The notes under the pieces are model-generated. The model made no database searches, had not been told where the DNA came from, and saw only the letters and a list, made by a program, of their open reading frames with translations. A stretch of DNA of 64,000 nt from JAJEFO01 sp009843725 (lineage in GTDB: Bacteria > Pseudomonadota > Alphaproteobacteria > Rhodobacterales > Rhodobacteraceae). The translations under genes were made by a program, and so were the position numbers. Below are positions 58,319-64,000 of the stretch, piece by piece. The DNA lies in assembly GCA_965243215.1 (NCBI GenBank), contig CBDEUJ010000005.1:1426001-1490000 (forward strand). Direction: 5' to 3'. Numbering within the stretch: position 1 is the stretch's first letter; the number at the start of each line of letters is the position of its first letter.

Positions 58319-58516
58319 ATGACAATCACGACAGACGACATCCGGCCGCTCGCGGACGCCGCGACCGAGCCGGTCGACCGCCAGGAGGTGCGCTGGCGCC
58401 TCAGGCGGCTCGCGCGCGGCTTCCGCGCGCTCTCCGACGCCAGCGGCGGCCTTTCGGCCGCGCTGGAGCGCAACGCCGCCGAAAGCGGCTTTCAACAGCC
58501 ATTGAAGGAGCATTGA
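58319..58516 (+). CDS. Small early phage protein
   Basis: A 65-residue helical protein (MTITTDDIRPLADAATEPVD) with a basic middle (RWRLRRLARGFRALSDA). GGGAGA lies before the ATG; the preceding gap holds a short dyad (TGTTG-TCAG-CAACA). No known domain. Confidence 0.6.
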   Translation: MTITTDDIRPLADAATEPVDRQEVRWRLRRLARGFRALSDASGGLSAALERNAAESGFQQPLKEH

Positions 58517-58518
58517 AC

Positions 58519-59310
58519 ATGGCGAAGAAAAAGACACAGGCGGCCAAGGCCGCATCCGAGGGCCTGAAGGACCCGGTCGTCTACGGCACGCGCATGGCGG
58601 CCGAGGCCGCCGAGCGGGCCGAGGCGGACAGGGCCGACTGGCAGGACGGGGTCGGCTCAGAGCGGGTGGCGGCGCTGCTCGCGGCGGCCACCGTCACGGT
58701 GGGCGACGACGTCTACATGAAGGACGGGCGCGGCCGGATGGTGCCGGTCGCCCTCGTGCCCGCGAAGGACCAGCTGCAGGACGAGATGGTGCGCACCATC
58801 GTCGGCCACGCCAAGGACCTCAGCGAGCAGATCGGGCGGTTCCGGGGCCACACGATGGACGACATCGGCGGCTTCGACGCGCTGCTGGAGGCCGAGTACG
58901 GCGGCCACTCCCGGCAGAGCGTCAAGGGCAACCGGACCTACATGAGCCACGACGGCTGCTACAAGGTGCAGGTCCAGATCTCCGAGACCGTGGCCTTCGG
59001 GCCGGAGCTGCAGGTGGCCCGCGACCTGATCGACGGGTGCCTGGCCGAATGGGCGTCCGACTCGCGCCCGGAGATCCGCGCGCTGGTCGAGCACGCGTTC
59101 CAGGTCGACAAGGAGGGCGAGATCTCGCGCGGGGCGATCTACTCGCTCGCGCGGCTCGACATCGACGACGACCGCTGGCGCATCGCGGTGAAGGCGATCC
59201 ACGACGCCATGCGCGTGGTCGGCTCCAAGTCCTACGTGCGCATCTACGAGCGCGAAACCCCGGAGGACGGCTGGCAGCCCGTCACCATCGACCTGGCGAA
59301 GGCCGCGTGA
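58519..59310 (+). CDS. DUF3164 family phage protein
   Basis: A 263-residue protein with the DUF3164 features: a DDVYMKDGRGRMVPVALV segment, LQDEMVRTIVGHAKDLSEQIGRFRGHTMDDIGGFDALL, the core SHDGCYKVQVQISETVAFGPELQVA and the ending SYVRIYERETPEDGWQPVTIDLA. This family is a marker of Mu-like early regions and is usually found after the MuB gene. ATG 58519 has AAGGAG 8 nt upstream and is preferred to the TTG at 58513. Function unknown. Confidence 0.88.
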   Translation: MAKKKTQAAKAASEGLKDPVVYGTRMAAEAAERAEADRADWQDGVGSERVAALLAAATVTVGDDVYMKDGRGRMVPVALVPAKDQLQDEMVRTIVGHAKDLSEQIGRFRGHTMDDIGGFDALLEAEYGGHSRQSVKGNRTYMSHDGCYKVQVQISETVAFGPELQVARDLIDGCLAEWASDSRPEIRALVEHAFQVDKEGEISRGAIYSLARLDIDDDRWRIAVKAIHDAMRVVGSKSYVRIYERETPEDGWQPVTIDLAKAA

Positions 59311-59792
59311 TGATGACGCACGAGGACCTGCGCGAAGAGGTGTCCGACGACATGCTCGCCGCGCGCGTGGCCCGACAGGAACGGCACACGGGCAAGCTGG
59401 AGGCCGACCCGATCGCGGAGGCCCTGAAGGAGGGCAAGAGCGTCCAGGTGAACATGAGCATCACCGGCGCGCAGCTGAAGGCGGGCATCGAGGCCGCCGA
59501 GGCCCGCGAGCTGGAGAGGGACAGGCGGCAGCGCCGCCTCCTCGTCGCGCTCTGGAACGCGGCGTGGTGGATCCAGCTGGAAATCGAGTGCCGCGAGGAA
59601 GCCTACCGGAACCCGGAATCCTGGGAGATCGAGACCGAGCCGGAACGGACCGAAATCGAGGAGGCGTGGAAGTCGCACGCCGAATACGTCGCGGTCCTGC
59701 GCGAGAACGGCGTCGACCCCAACAAGCCGATCGACCAGCAGCTGCCCGAGGACGCGCCGCTGCCGGACGGTTACTGGAGGGGCGCGACATGA
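59310..59792 (+). CDS. Early phage protein with central membrane-like/helical region
   Basis: A 160-residue protein, MMTHEDLREEVSDDMLAARV, with an internal QVNMSITGAQLKAGIEAAEARELERDRRQRR and a tryptophan-rich helix (LLVALWNAAWWIQLEIECREE). Not recognised. Its ATG shares the last base of the DUF3164 stop region (TGATG). Confidence 0.6.
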   Translation: MMTHEDLREEVSDDMLAARVARQERHTGKLEADPIAEALKEGKSVQVNMSITGAQLKAGIEAAEARELERDRRQRRLLVALWNAAWWIQLEIECREEAYRNPESWEIETEPERTEIEEAWKSHAEYVAVLRENGVDPNKPIDQQLPEDAPLPDGYWRGAT

Positions 59793-59977
59793 GCGACAAG
59801 CCGCACAGGTTCATGGCCTGCCTGCTGCCTGCCGACGGCAGCCCTTGCCGCGACGAGGACGTGCACCTGTTCCACACGCGGGAAGCGGCGGAGAACTTCA
59901 GGGACGCCGTCAGCGCGTCCCTTGGGCGCCGCTACGCCTTCTTCGAGCGGCACGACCTGCCGGAGGACGCGACATGA
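59789..59977 (+). CDS. Small early phage protein
   Basis: A 62-residue protein (MSDKPHRFMACLLPADGSPC) with HLFHTREAAENFRDAVSASLGRRYAFFERHDL, an alpha/beta pattern. Overlaps both neighbours by 4 nt. Function unknown. Confidence 0.6.
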   Translation: MSDKPHRFMACLLPADGSPCRDEDVHLFHTREAAENFRDAVSASLGRRYAFFERHDLPEDAT

Positions 59978-60183
59978 AGCACGAGAGGCTAACGGCGCTG
60001 CTGAAGGCGGCGGAGGATCACGTCGAGCTGTTCGACGACCGCACGACCGGGTTCCTGGAGGACATGATGGACCGGCTCGACGAGTGGGGCGTGGGCATCC
60101 GCGTCTCGGACAAGCAGGAGGCCTGGCTCAAGAGCGTCGAGGCCGAGCTCAAGCGCAACGGAGTGGAGATCGAGGATGAGTGA
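59974..60183 (+). CDS. Small early phage protein
   Basis: A 69-residue acidic helical protein (MKHERLTALLKAAEDHVELF) with FLEDMMDRLDEWGVGIRVSDKQEAWLKSVEAEL. It overlaps the methylase start by 8 nt. Function unknown. Confidence 0.6.
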   Translation: MKHERLTALLKAAEDHVELFDDRTTGFLEDMMDRLDEWGVGIRVSDKQEAWLKSVEAELKRNGVEIEDE

Positions 60184-61480
60184 CATCGAGGCGACGGAAT
60201 GGCGGGGACCGCTGGAGCAGGCCGAAGACTACGGCAAGCGCTTCGACAAGGCGTGGAGCGAGACCGTTAACGGCATCGTCGAGTGTGGCCGCATCCTCGT
60301 CATGGCGAAGTCGGACCTGCCCCACGGCTATTGGGAATGGTTCATCAACGAGCGCATGCCGATCTCGGTCAGGACGGCTCAGCGGCTTATGCAGATCGCG
60401 CAGGATCCGAACATCTCGGGCTGCGTCGACGGGGCAAAAGCGTCAACGGTGACGCTTTTGCCGAACGAGCGGTCGACGCTGCTGGAGCTTTGCGGCATGG
60501 AGCCGGACGTTTTTGACGGCCACATACGGGACGGCGTGATCCACGCCGAAATGAAGCGCGGGGACGTCAAGCGCGCGCAGGTCGCGGCGGCGCACGCCGA
60601 TCCGGCGGCCGGGGCCGCGCCGCTGCCCGAGGGCCGCCACGGCGCGATCCTCGCGGACCCGCCGTGGCACTTCCAGGCGTTCGGCGCGGGCGGCACGGAC
60701 CGCAGCCCGGAGAACCACTATCCGACGATGAAGACGGACGAGATCGCGGCGCTGCCCGTGGGCGAGCTGGCCGCGCAGGACTGCGCGCTGTTCCTCTGGA
60801 CCACGTCGGCCATGCTGCTCGACGCGCTGACTGTGATGCAGTCCTGGGGCTTCCAGTACAGGTCCACCGCCTTCGTGTGGATGAAGGAGGGAGGCTTCGG
60901 CCTCGGCTACTGGACCAGGAAGGACGCGGAGATCTGCCTTCTCGGCATCAAGGGGTCGCCGAAACGCCTCAACGCCGACGTCCGCGAGGGCATTCTCACG
61001 AAGCGGGGGAAGCACTCCGAGAAGCCCGCCGAGGTCTACCGCCGCATAGAGCGGCTCGTGCCCGGCCCCTACATGGAGCTTTTCGCGCGCAAGGCGCACC
61101 TCGGCTGGAACCGGTGGGGCAACGACCCGACGCTGGCGGTGCCGCCGCCGATCCGGGAGCGGAGCGACCCGGACGGCAAGGTTGTCCCGGAGGGCGAGGT
61201 TGACGAGGTCCTGGAGATGCCCGGCCTGAAGAAGCACGAGCGGTGCGAAATACAGCTGCACCGCGACCGGGAGCGCGGCCTCTGGATGTGGGGCACGCGG
61301 GTCCAGTTCGAGGGCGGCGGCCACGGCTACCAGGTCGGCCCGAAGTGGGGCCAGTTCGCCAAGGAGCGCGCGCATGCGCTGCACTGGGCGTTCGACGAGG
61401 TGAAGAAGATGGCGGGCTCCCGCACCGAAGGGGACGGGACGCTCAAGCGGATACGCAAGTGGGAGGAGAGCCTCAAATGA
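60176..61480 (+). CDS. DUF3102-type N-terminus plus MT-A70 adenine methyltransferase
   Basis: A 434-residue protein. Residues about 1-120 resemble DUF3102 (GRILVMAKSDLPHGYWEWFINERMPISVRTAQRLMQIA). Residues about 150-310 form an MT-A70 N6-adenine methylase with catalytic DPPW (ILADPPWHFQAFG), YPTMKTDEIAALPVGELAA and GPYMELFARKAHLGWNRWGND. A perfect 13-bp inverted repeat (60433-60462) lies at the domain boundary. The C-terminal 110 residues are extra to the minimal domain. A DNA target is likely. Confidence 0.85.
   Translation: MSDIEATEWRGPLEQAEDYGKRFDKAWSETVNGIVECGRILVMAKSDLPHGYWEWFINERMPISVRTAQRLMQIAQDPNISGCVDGAKASTVTLLPNERSTLLELCGMEPDVFDGHIRDGVIHAEMKRGDVKRAQVAAAHADPAAGAAPLPEGRHGAILADPPWHFQAFGAGGTDRSPENHYPTMKTDEIAALPVGELAAQDCALFLWTTSAMLLDALTVMQSWGFQYRSTAFVWMKEGGFGLGYWTRKDAEICLLGIKGSPKRLNADVREGILTKRGKHSEKPAEVYRRIERLVPGPYMELFARKAHLGWNRWGNDPTLAVPPPIRERSDPDGKVVPEGEVDEVLEMPGLKKHERCEIQLHRDRERGLWMWGTRVQFEGGGHGYQVGPKWGQFAKERAHALHWAFDEVKKMAGSRTEGDGTLKRIRKWEESLK
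60433..60462 (+). repeat. Perfect 13-bp hairpin inside the MT-A70 gene
   Basis: GGCAAAAGCGTCA pairs exactly with TGACGCTTTTGCC around the loop ACGG. It encodes DGAKASTVTLLPN between the two protein domains, with reading frame open throughout. Confidence 0.75.
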
Positions 61481-61710
61481 CGATCGCGAGGATGCTGGCC
61501 AAGAAGGACCTGATCGAGCTGCTCCACCATCTCGGCCCCGACGAGTTCACGCCGGAGTCGGTGCTGGCCCGCAGCATCGGGAAAGACGGTGCCCTCGTCC
61601 GGCCGCTGCTCCGCGAGCTGGGCAGAGAGGGCGTGGCTTTCTCGGTCCGCCGGAAGGTGGGCGGACACCAGTTCGAAGTCTGGACGATCAGCAAGGGAGC
61701 GCTGCCATGA
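61477..61710 (+). CDS. Small early phage protein, winged-helix-like
   Basis: A 77-residue protein (MTIARMLAKKDLIELLHHLG) with TPESVLARSIGKDGALVRPLLRELGREGVAFSVRRKVGGHQFEVW, readable as a winged helix. Coupled to both neighbours by 4-nt overlaps. Confidence 0.65.
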   Translation: MTIARMLAKKDLIELLHHLGPDEFTPESVLARSIGKDGALVRPLLRELGREGVAFSVRRKVGGHQFEVWTISKGALP

Positions 61711-61943
61711 CCATGACGATGAAGGCGATCCGCCGCGAGCGGCTCCTGAACGCGCTCCGCGCCGCCGGGCCGGACAACACCACGTCGACGTCGGAGCTGG
61801 CCCGCGAGTGCGCGCTGGACAACCGCACGGCGCTCAAGCTGCTCGACGCGCTGCGGGACGAAGGCTTGGCCTGCTCGACCTACGGCTACGCGGGCAGCCG
61901 CACCGTCCGCTTCTGGTCGATCGAGCCGGAGGCGATGCAATGA
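61707..61943 (+). CDS. Small winged-helix DNA-binding protein
   Basis: A 78-residue protein: RRERLLNALRAAGPDNTTSTSELARECALDNRTALKLLDALRDEGLACSTYGYAGSRTVRFW is a helix-turn-helix with a wing. A likely regulator or accessory DNA-binding protein. 4-nt overlaps on both sides. Confidence 0.7.
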   Translation: MTMTMKAIRRERLLNALRAAGPDNTTSTSELARECALDNRTALKLLDALRDEGLACSTYGYAGSRTVRFWSIEPEAMQ

Positions 61944-62248
61944 GCATCTGGACCGTGAGCGACCCGGCGCGCTGGAACGACCCGGACACGTGGGTGCGCC
62001 CGGCCAAGGTCGAGGCGCAGGTCTGGGACTGCATCCAGTTCTGCCATTTCCAGCTGCCCGCCGACGCGTCCTGGGACGAGCGCAAGGCCGAACTGGATGC
62101 CAACGCGCCGCCTTGGGACCGCGAGGGCTTCAGCTGGCGCATCTGGCGGCGCTGCCGCAAGGCCTACTTGAACCTGCTCTGGCCGGGGAAGCCCGCGCCG
62201 GAGCTGACGCCCGCCGACGCCCCGCTCCTCTTCTGGAGGGGGGGGTGA
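61940..62248 (+). CDS. Early phage protein, Trp-rich
   Basis: A 102-residue protein (MSIWTVSDPARWNDPDTWVR) with nine tryptophans and a basic stretch RIWRRCRKAYLNLLWPGK. No recognised domain. Confidence 0.6.
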   Translation: MSIWTVSDPARWNDPDTWVRPAKVEAQVWDCIQFCHFQLPADASWDERKAELDANAPPWDREGFSWRIWRRCRKAYLNLLWPGKPAPELTPADAPLLFWRGG

Positions 62249-62275
62249 CGGCATGAACCCGGAAGGAGAACCGAA

Positions 62276-62587
62276 ATGAGGGACCACGCACCGAACGGAA
62301 ACGACGAGGCCGTCCTGGCCGCCCGCCGCTCGCTCTACGCGCGGATGGCGCAGGCCTGCAACCTTGAGGACCAGGCCGACATGATCACGACGGAGATCAT
62401 CGAGACTGGCGGCATCCTGAACCTGCCGCCCGACGCGGATCCGCGCAGCGTCGACGGCGACCGCAGCCACATGGTCGAGATGGCCGTGCACGGCATCACG
62501 GTGATCGCGCCTTCGCTGCTGGAGGCCGTGGAGACGTGGATCGACACGGCCGGACACGCCATCACGCGGGACGCGAGGGCGGCCTGA
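62276..62587 (+). CDS. Small early phage protein
   Basis: A 103-residue protein (MRDHAPNGNDEAVLAARRSL) with MVEMAVHGITVIAPSLLEAVETWIDTAGHAI. The site GGAAGGAG lies 7-8 nt before the ATG, marking re-initiation after a 27-nt gap. Function unknown. Confidence 0.6.
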   Translation: MRDHAPNGNDEAVLAARRSLYARMAQACNLEDQADMITTEIIETGGILNLPPDADPRSVDGDRSHMVEMAVHGITVIAPSLLEAVETWIDTAGHAITRDARAA

Positions 62588-63288
62588 TGGGTCGGCCGCA
62601 CGCCCTCTCCGATCCGGCGGACCTTGAGCGGGTCCGTCGCTGGCGTTGCCAGGACGGCCTGTCCTGCCGCGAGATCGGCGAGCGCATCGGCGTGAGCTAC
62701 CAGACCATAAACCGGCGCTGCCTGGCAGAGGGCTGGATTCTGCCCGACGGCACGACGCGCAGGTCCACGACGAAGTGGCAGCCGAAGCGCCTGGCGCAGC
62801 TGAGGCTGCTGCACGAGAGCGGCCTGAAGCGTGCGAAGATCGCGCAGGTCATGGGCGTCGACCACTCGACGGTGACGCGCGGCCTGCGGCTCCTGGGCCT
62901 CGCCCCGAAGCTGACGGAGTGGACGGATCGCGAGCGCGACCTGGCCGCCTGCCTGCGCGCCAAGGGATGGTCCGCCGAGCGGATCGCCAACCGCCTGAAC
63001 CGGACGTATCACTCGGTCACGGTGCAGATGGCGATGTCCGGCCGCCGCGCCGGGATCGTGCGGAAGGCGGCGCCGGACGAAAGGCCAGCCCCGAAGCCGA
63101 AACCGAATGCCCCGCCGGTGCAGCGGATCGGCGGGATCGACGCGATGATCGTGCGCCGGGCGAAGTTCCTGGCCGGAAAGGGCTGGAAGCTGCCGGACGT
63201 GGCCCGCCAGGTGCGCGTCGAGCCGAAGGTGCTGGAGGCGGCGCTGCGGGAGTTTGCGCGGAAGGAGAGAGAGGAGGCGATGGCATGA
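62587..63288 (+). CDS. Multi-helix-turn-helix phage regulator
   Basis: A 233-residue protein with three visible helix-turn-helix units: CQDGLSCREIGERIGVSYQTINRRC, ESGLKRAKIAQVMGVDHSTVTRGLRLLGL and AKGWSAERIANRLNRTYHSVTVQMA, joined by a basic proline-rich linker (PAPKPKPNAPP) to a fourth helical unit (GKGWKLPDVARQVRVEPKVLEAAL). Probably a DNA-binding early regulator. It begins one base into the stop of the preceding gene. Confidence 0.72.
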   Translation: MGRPHALSDPADLERVRRWRCQDGLSCREIGERIGVSYQTINRRCLAEGWILPDGTTRRSTTKWQPKRLAQLRLLHESGLKRAKIAQVMGVDHSTVTRGLRLLGLAPKLTEWTDRERDLAACLRAKGWSAERIANRLNRTYHSVTVQMAMSGRRAGIVRKAAPDERPAPKPKPNAPPVQRIGGIDAMIVRRAKFLAGKGWKLPDVARQVRVEPKVLEAALREFARKEREEAMA

Positions 63289-63635
63289 GCGGACCTCTCG
63301 GACACTATCTCGGGGCGACACGCATGGCGCTGGGCATGAGCCTGCGCCAGGTGCAGGAGAAGACCCGCAACGAGGTCTCGAACGCCTACCTGAGCCAGAT
63401 CGAGCAGGGGAAGGTGCGCAAGCGGTCGCCGAACACCCTCCATGCCTTGGCCATCGCGTACGACATCGACTATCCGCAGCTGATGGCGATCGCCGGGCAC
63501 CCGGTGCCCAGAGGCGCGCAAGCGGACTGGAAGCCCCGTCGCGCGTCGGCGCTGGCCGTGCTCGAACTGACGGAGGCCGAGGAAATGGAGCTGCTGCACT
63601 ACCTGCAGTTCATGCGGACGAGGAAGCGGGCATGA
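63285..63635 (+). CDS. XRE-family helix-turn-helix protein
   Basis: A 116-residue regulator with a classic XRE domain: LGATRMALGMSLRQVQEKTRNEVSNAYLSQIEQGKVRKRSPNTLHALAIAYDIDYPQLMAIAG. The C-terminal LTEAEEMELLHYLQFMRTRKR is a short dimerisation helix. 4-nt overlap with both neighbours; likely controls early or middle transcription. Confidence 0.8.
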   Translation: MSGPLGHYLGATRMALGMSLRQVQEKTRNEVSNAYLSQIEQGKVRKRSPNTLHALAIAYDIDYPQLMAIAGHPVPRGAQADWKPRRASALAVLELTEAEEMELLHYLQFMRTRKRA

Positions 63636-64000
63636 GCGCCCCGGACAAGCGGTCGATGCAGCGGGCGATCTTCGCCAACTGCCGCTCGCGGGGGATCGAC
63701 GAGGACGCGCGTCGCGCGCTGCAGCTGCGGGTGACGGGCAAGGCCAGCATGAAGGACATGACCGCCGACGAGACGGCGCGGCTGCTGAAGGCGGTGCGCG
63801 GCGGCGACGCGCCCGGCTGGACCGGTCCGGAGCGCGCGCCCGCGCCCGACAGGAGGCACCTGTCCGGCGGGCCGCACGACGCGAAGCTGCTGGCGCTGTG
63901 GCTCTCCGGCTGGCACCTGGGCGTGGTGCGCGAGCCCGGCGCCGAGGCGCTGGCGTCGTGGATCTGCCGGCAGACGGGGCTCTCGTCCGCGAAGTGGGCG
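63632..64000 (+). CDS. GemA-type regulatory protein (DUF1018, Mu gp16), 5' part
   Basis: The first 123 residues, MSAPDKRSMQRAIFANCRSR then ARRALQLRVTGKASMKDMTADETARLLKAVRG, match the GemA/DUF1018 family, a middle-region regulator of Mu-like phages. The gene continues beyond the window. Confidence 0.82.
   Translation, partial: MSAPDKRSMQRAIFANCRSRGIDEDARRALQLRVTGKASMKDMTADETARLLKAVRGGDAPGWTGPERAPAPDRRHLSGGPHDAKLLALWLSGWHLGVVREPGAEALASWICRQTGLSSAKWA

Larger units (their letters stand above)
43427..64000. mobile_element. Mu-like transposable prophage (partial, continues right)
   Basis: Diagnostic proteins are MuA-type DDE transposase (54882), MuB ATPase (56855), DUF3164 (58519), GemA (63632), terminase (48145), DUF935 portal (46791), MuF head protein (44479) and gpG-like protein (43676). 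Late genes run left and early genes run right from a central control region near 53-54.8 kb, as in BcepMu-type phages. The left edge is placed at a TG dinucleotide (43427) inside the interrupted flavoprotein gene, just before the motif cluster; this exact base is inferred. The right end is outside the window. Confidence 0.85.

Overview
The window is GC-rich DNA (A+T rises only in a few promoters and around 19-26 kb) that reads as an alphaproteobacterial chromosome carrying part of a Mu-like prophage. The RpoE/ChrR pair with its linked lipid-modification operon is the arrangement known from Rhodobacter sphaeroides. Genes are packed in operons with 4-14 nt start/stop overlaps. Dense accessory metabolism, several ABC importers each with its own regulator, and many recombination scars suggest a metabolically versatile, perhaps host-associated or marine species. 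No tRNA, rRNA or CRISPR array was seen.

Layout. (1) 1-342: 5' part of an AAA+ ATPase with a two-operator promoter, then about 1 kb without a convincing gene. (2) 1439-9200: singlet-oxygen stress island: rpoE and chrR leftward; seven overlapping genes rightward (FAD oxidoreductase, DUF1365, chalcone-isomerase-like, MFS_2, DUF3833, SDR, cyclopropane-fatty-acid-type methyltransferase), fired by two back-to-back RpoE-type promoters. (3) 9410-10800: an SDR gene and the C-terminal remnant of an IS4 transposase. (4) 10832-17622: ROK repressor diverging from an AfuABC/FbpABC-type importer, a glycerophosphodiesterase and an inositol-monophosphatase-like enzyme, probably for a polyol- or sugar-phosphate (di)ester. 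(5) 17675-18302: recombination scar with an SDR fragment and an IS110 remnant. (6) 18303-26140: GntR/FCD regulator, GH116 glycosidase and a four-gene sugar ABC importer, ended by an IS4 N-terminal remnant. (7) 26726-31888: non-phosphorylative L-fucose degradation (aldo-keto reductase, L-fuconate dehydratase, FAH-family hydrolase, SDR) with an IclR regulator. (8) 31949-33012: apparently perfect second copy of the GDPD 3' end plus the whole phosphatase gene. (9) 33147-43556: shikimate-dehydrogenase-like gene, GntR/FCD regulator, NitT/TauT-type importer, two FAD oxidoreductases and a MobA-like aromatic hydroxylase; the second oxidoreductase is cut by the prophage.

(10) 43427-64000 (continuing): Mu-like prophage in a divergent layout. 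Late genes run leftward from about 52.9 kb (lysis, DUF2730, gp26-like, small and large terminase, portal, MuF, gpG-like) and stop abruptly at 43.7 kb beside a cluster of seven TGGGGAACA motifs. Early genes run rightward from about 54.8 kb (MuA transposase, MuB ATPase, many small proteins, DUF3164, an MT-A70 methylase, regulators, GemA). The head protein MuF is fused to a kinase-like domain and an Arg-type ADP-ribosyltransferase. A D12 adenine methylase lies between the arms, and its ribosome-binding site sits in the closing stem of a predicted three-way RNA junction.

The most notable points are the MuF-kinase-ADP-ribosyltransferase protein, the methylase 5' UTR structure, the motif cluster at the prophage edge, the 1,064-bp duplication with its inverted 231-bp partner, and two 39-bp matched promoters that tie two catabolic modules together.
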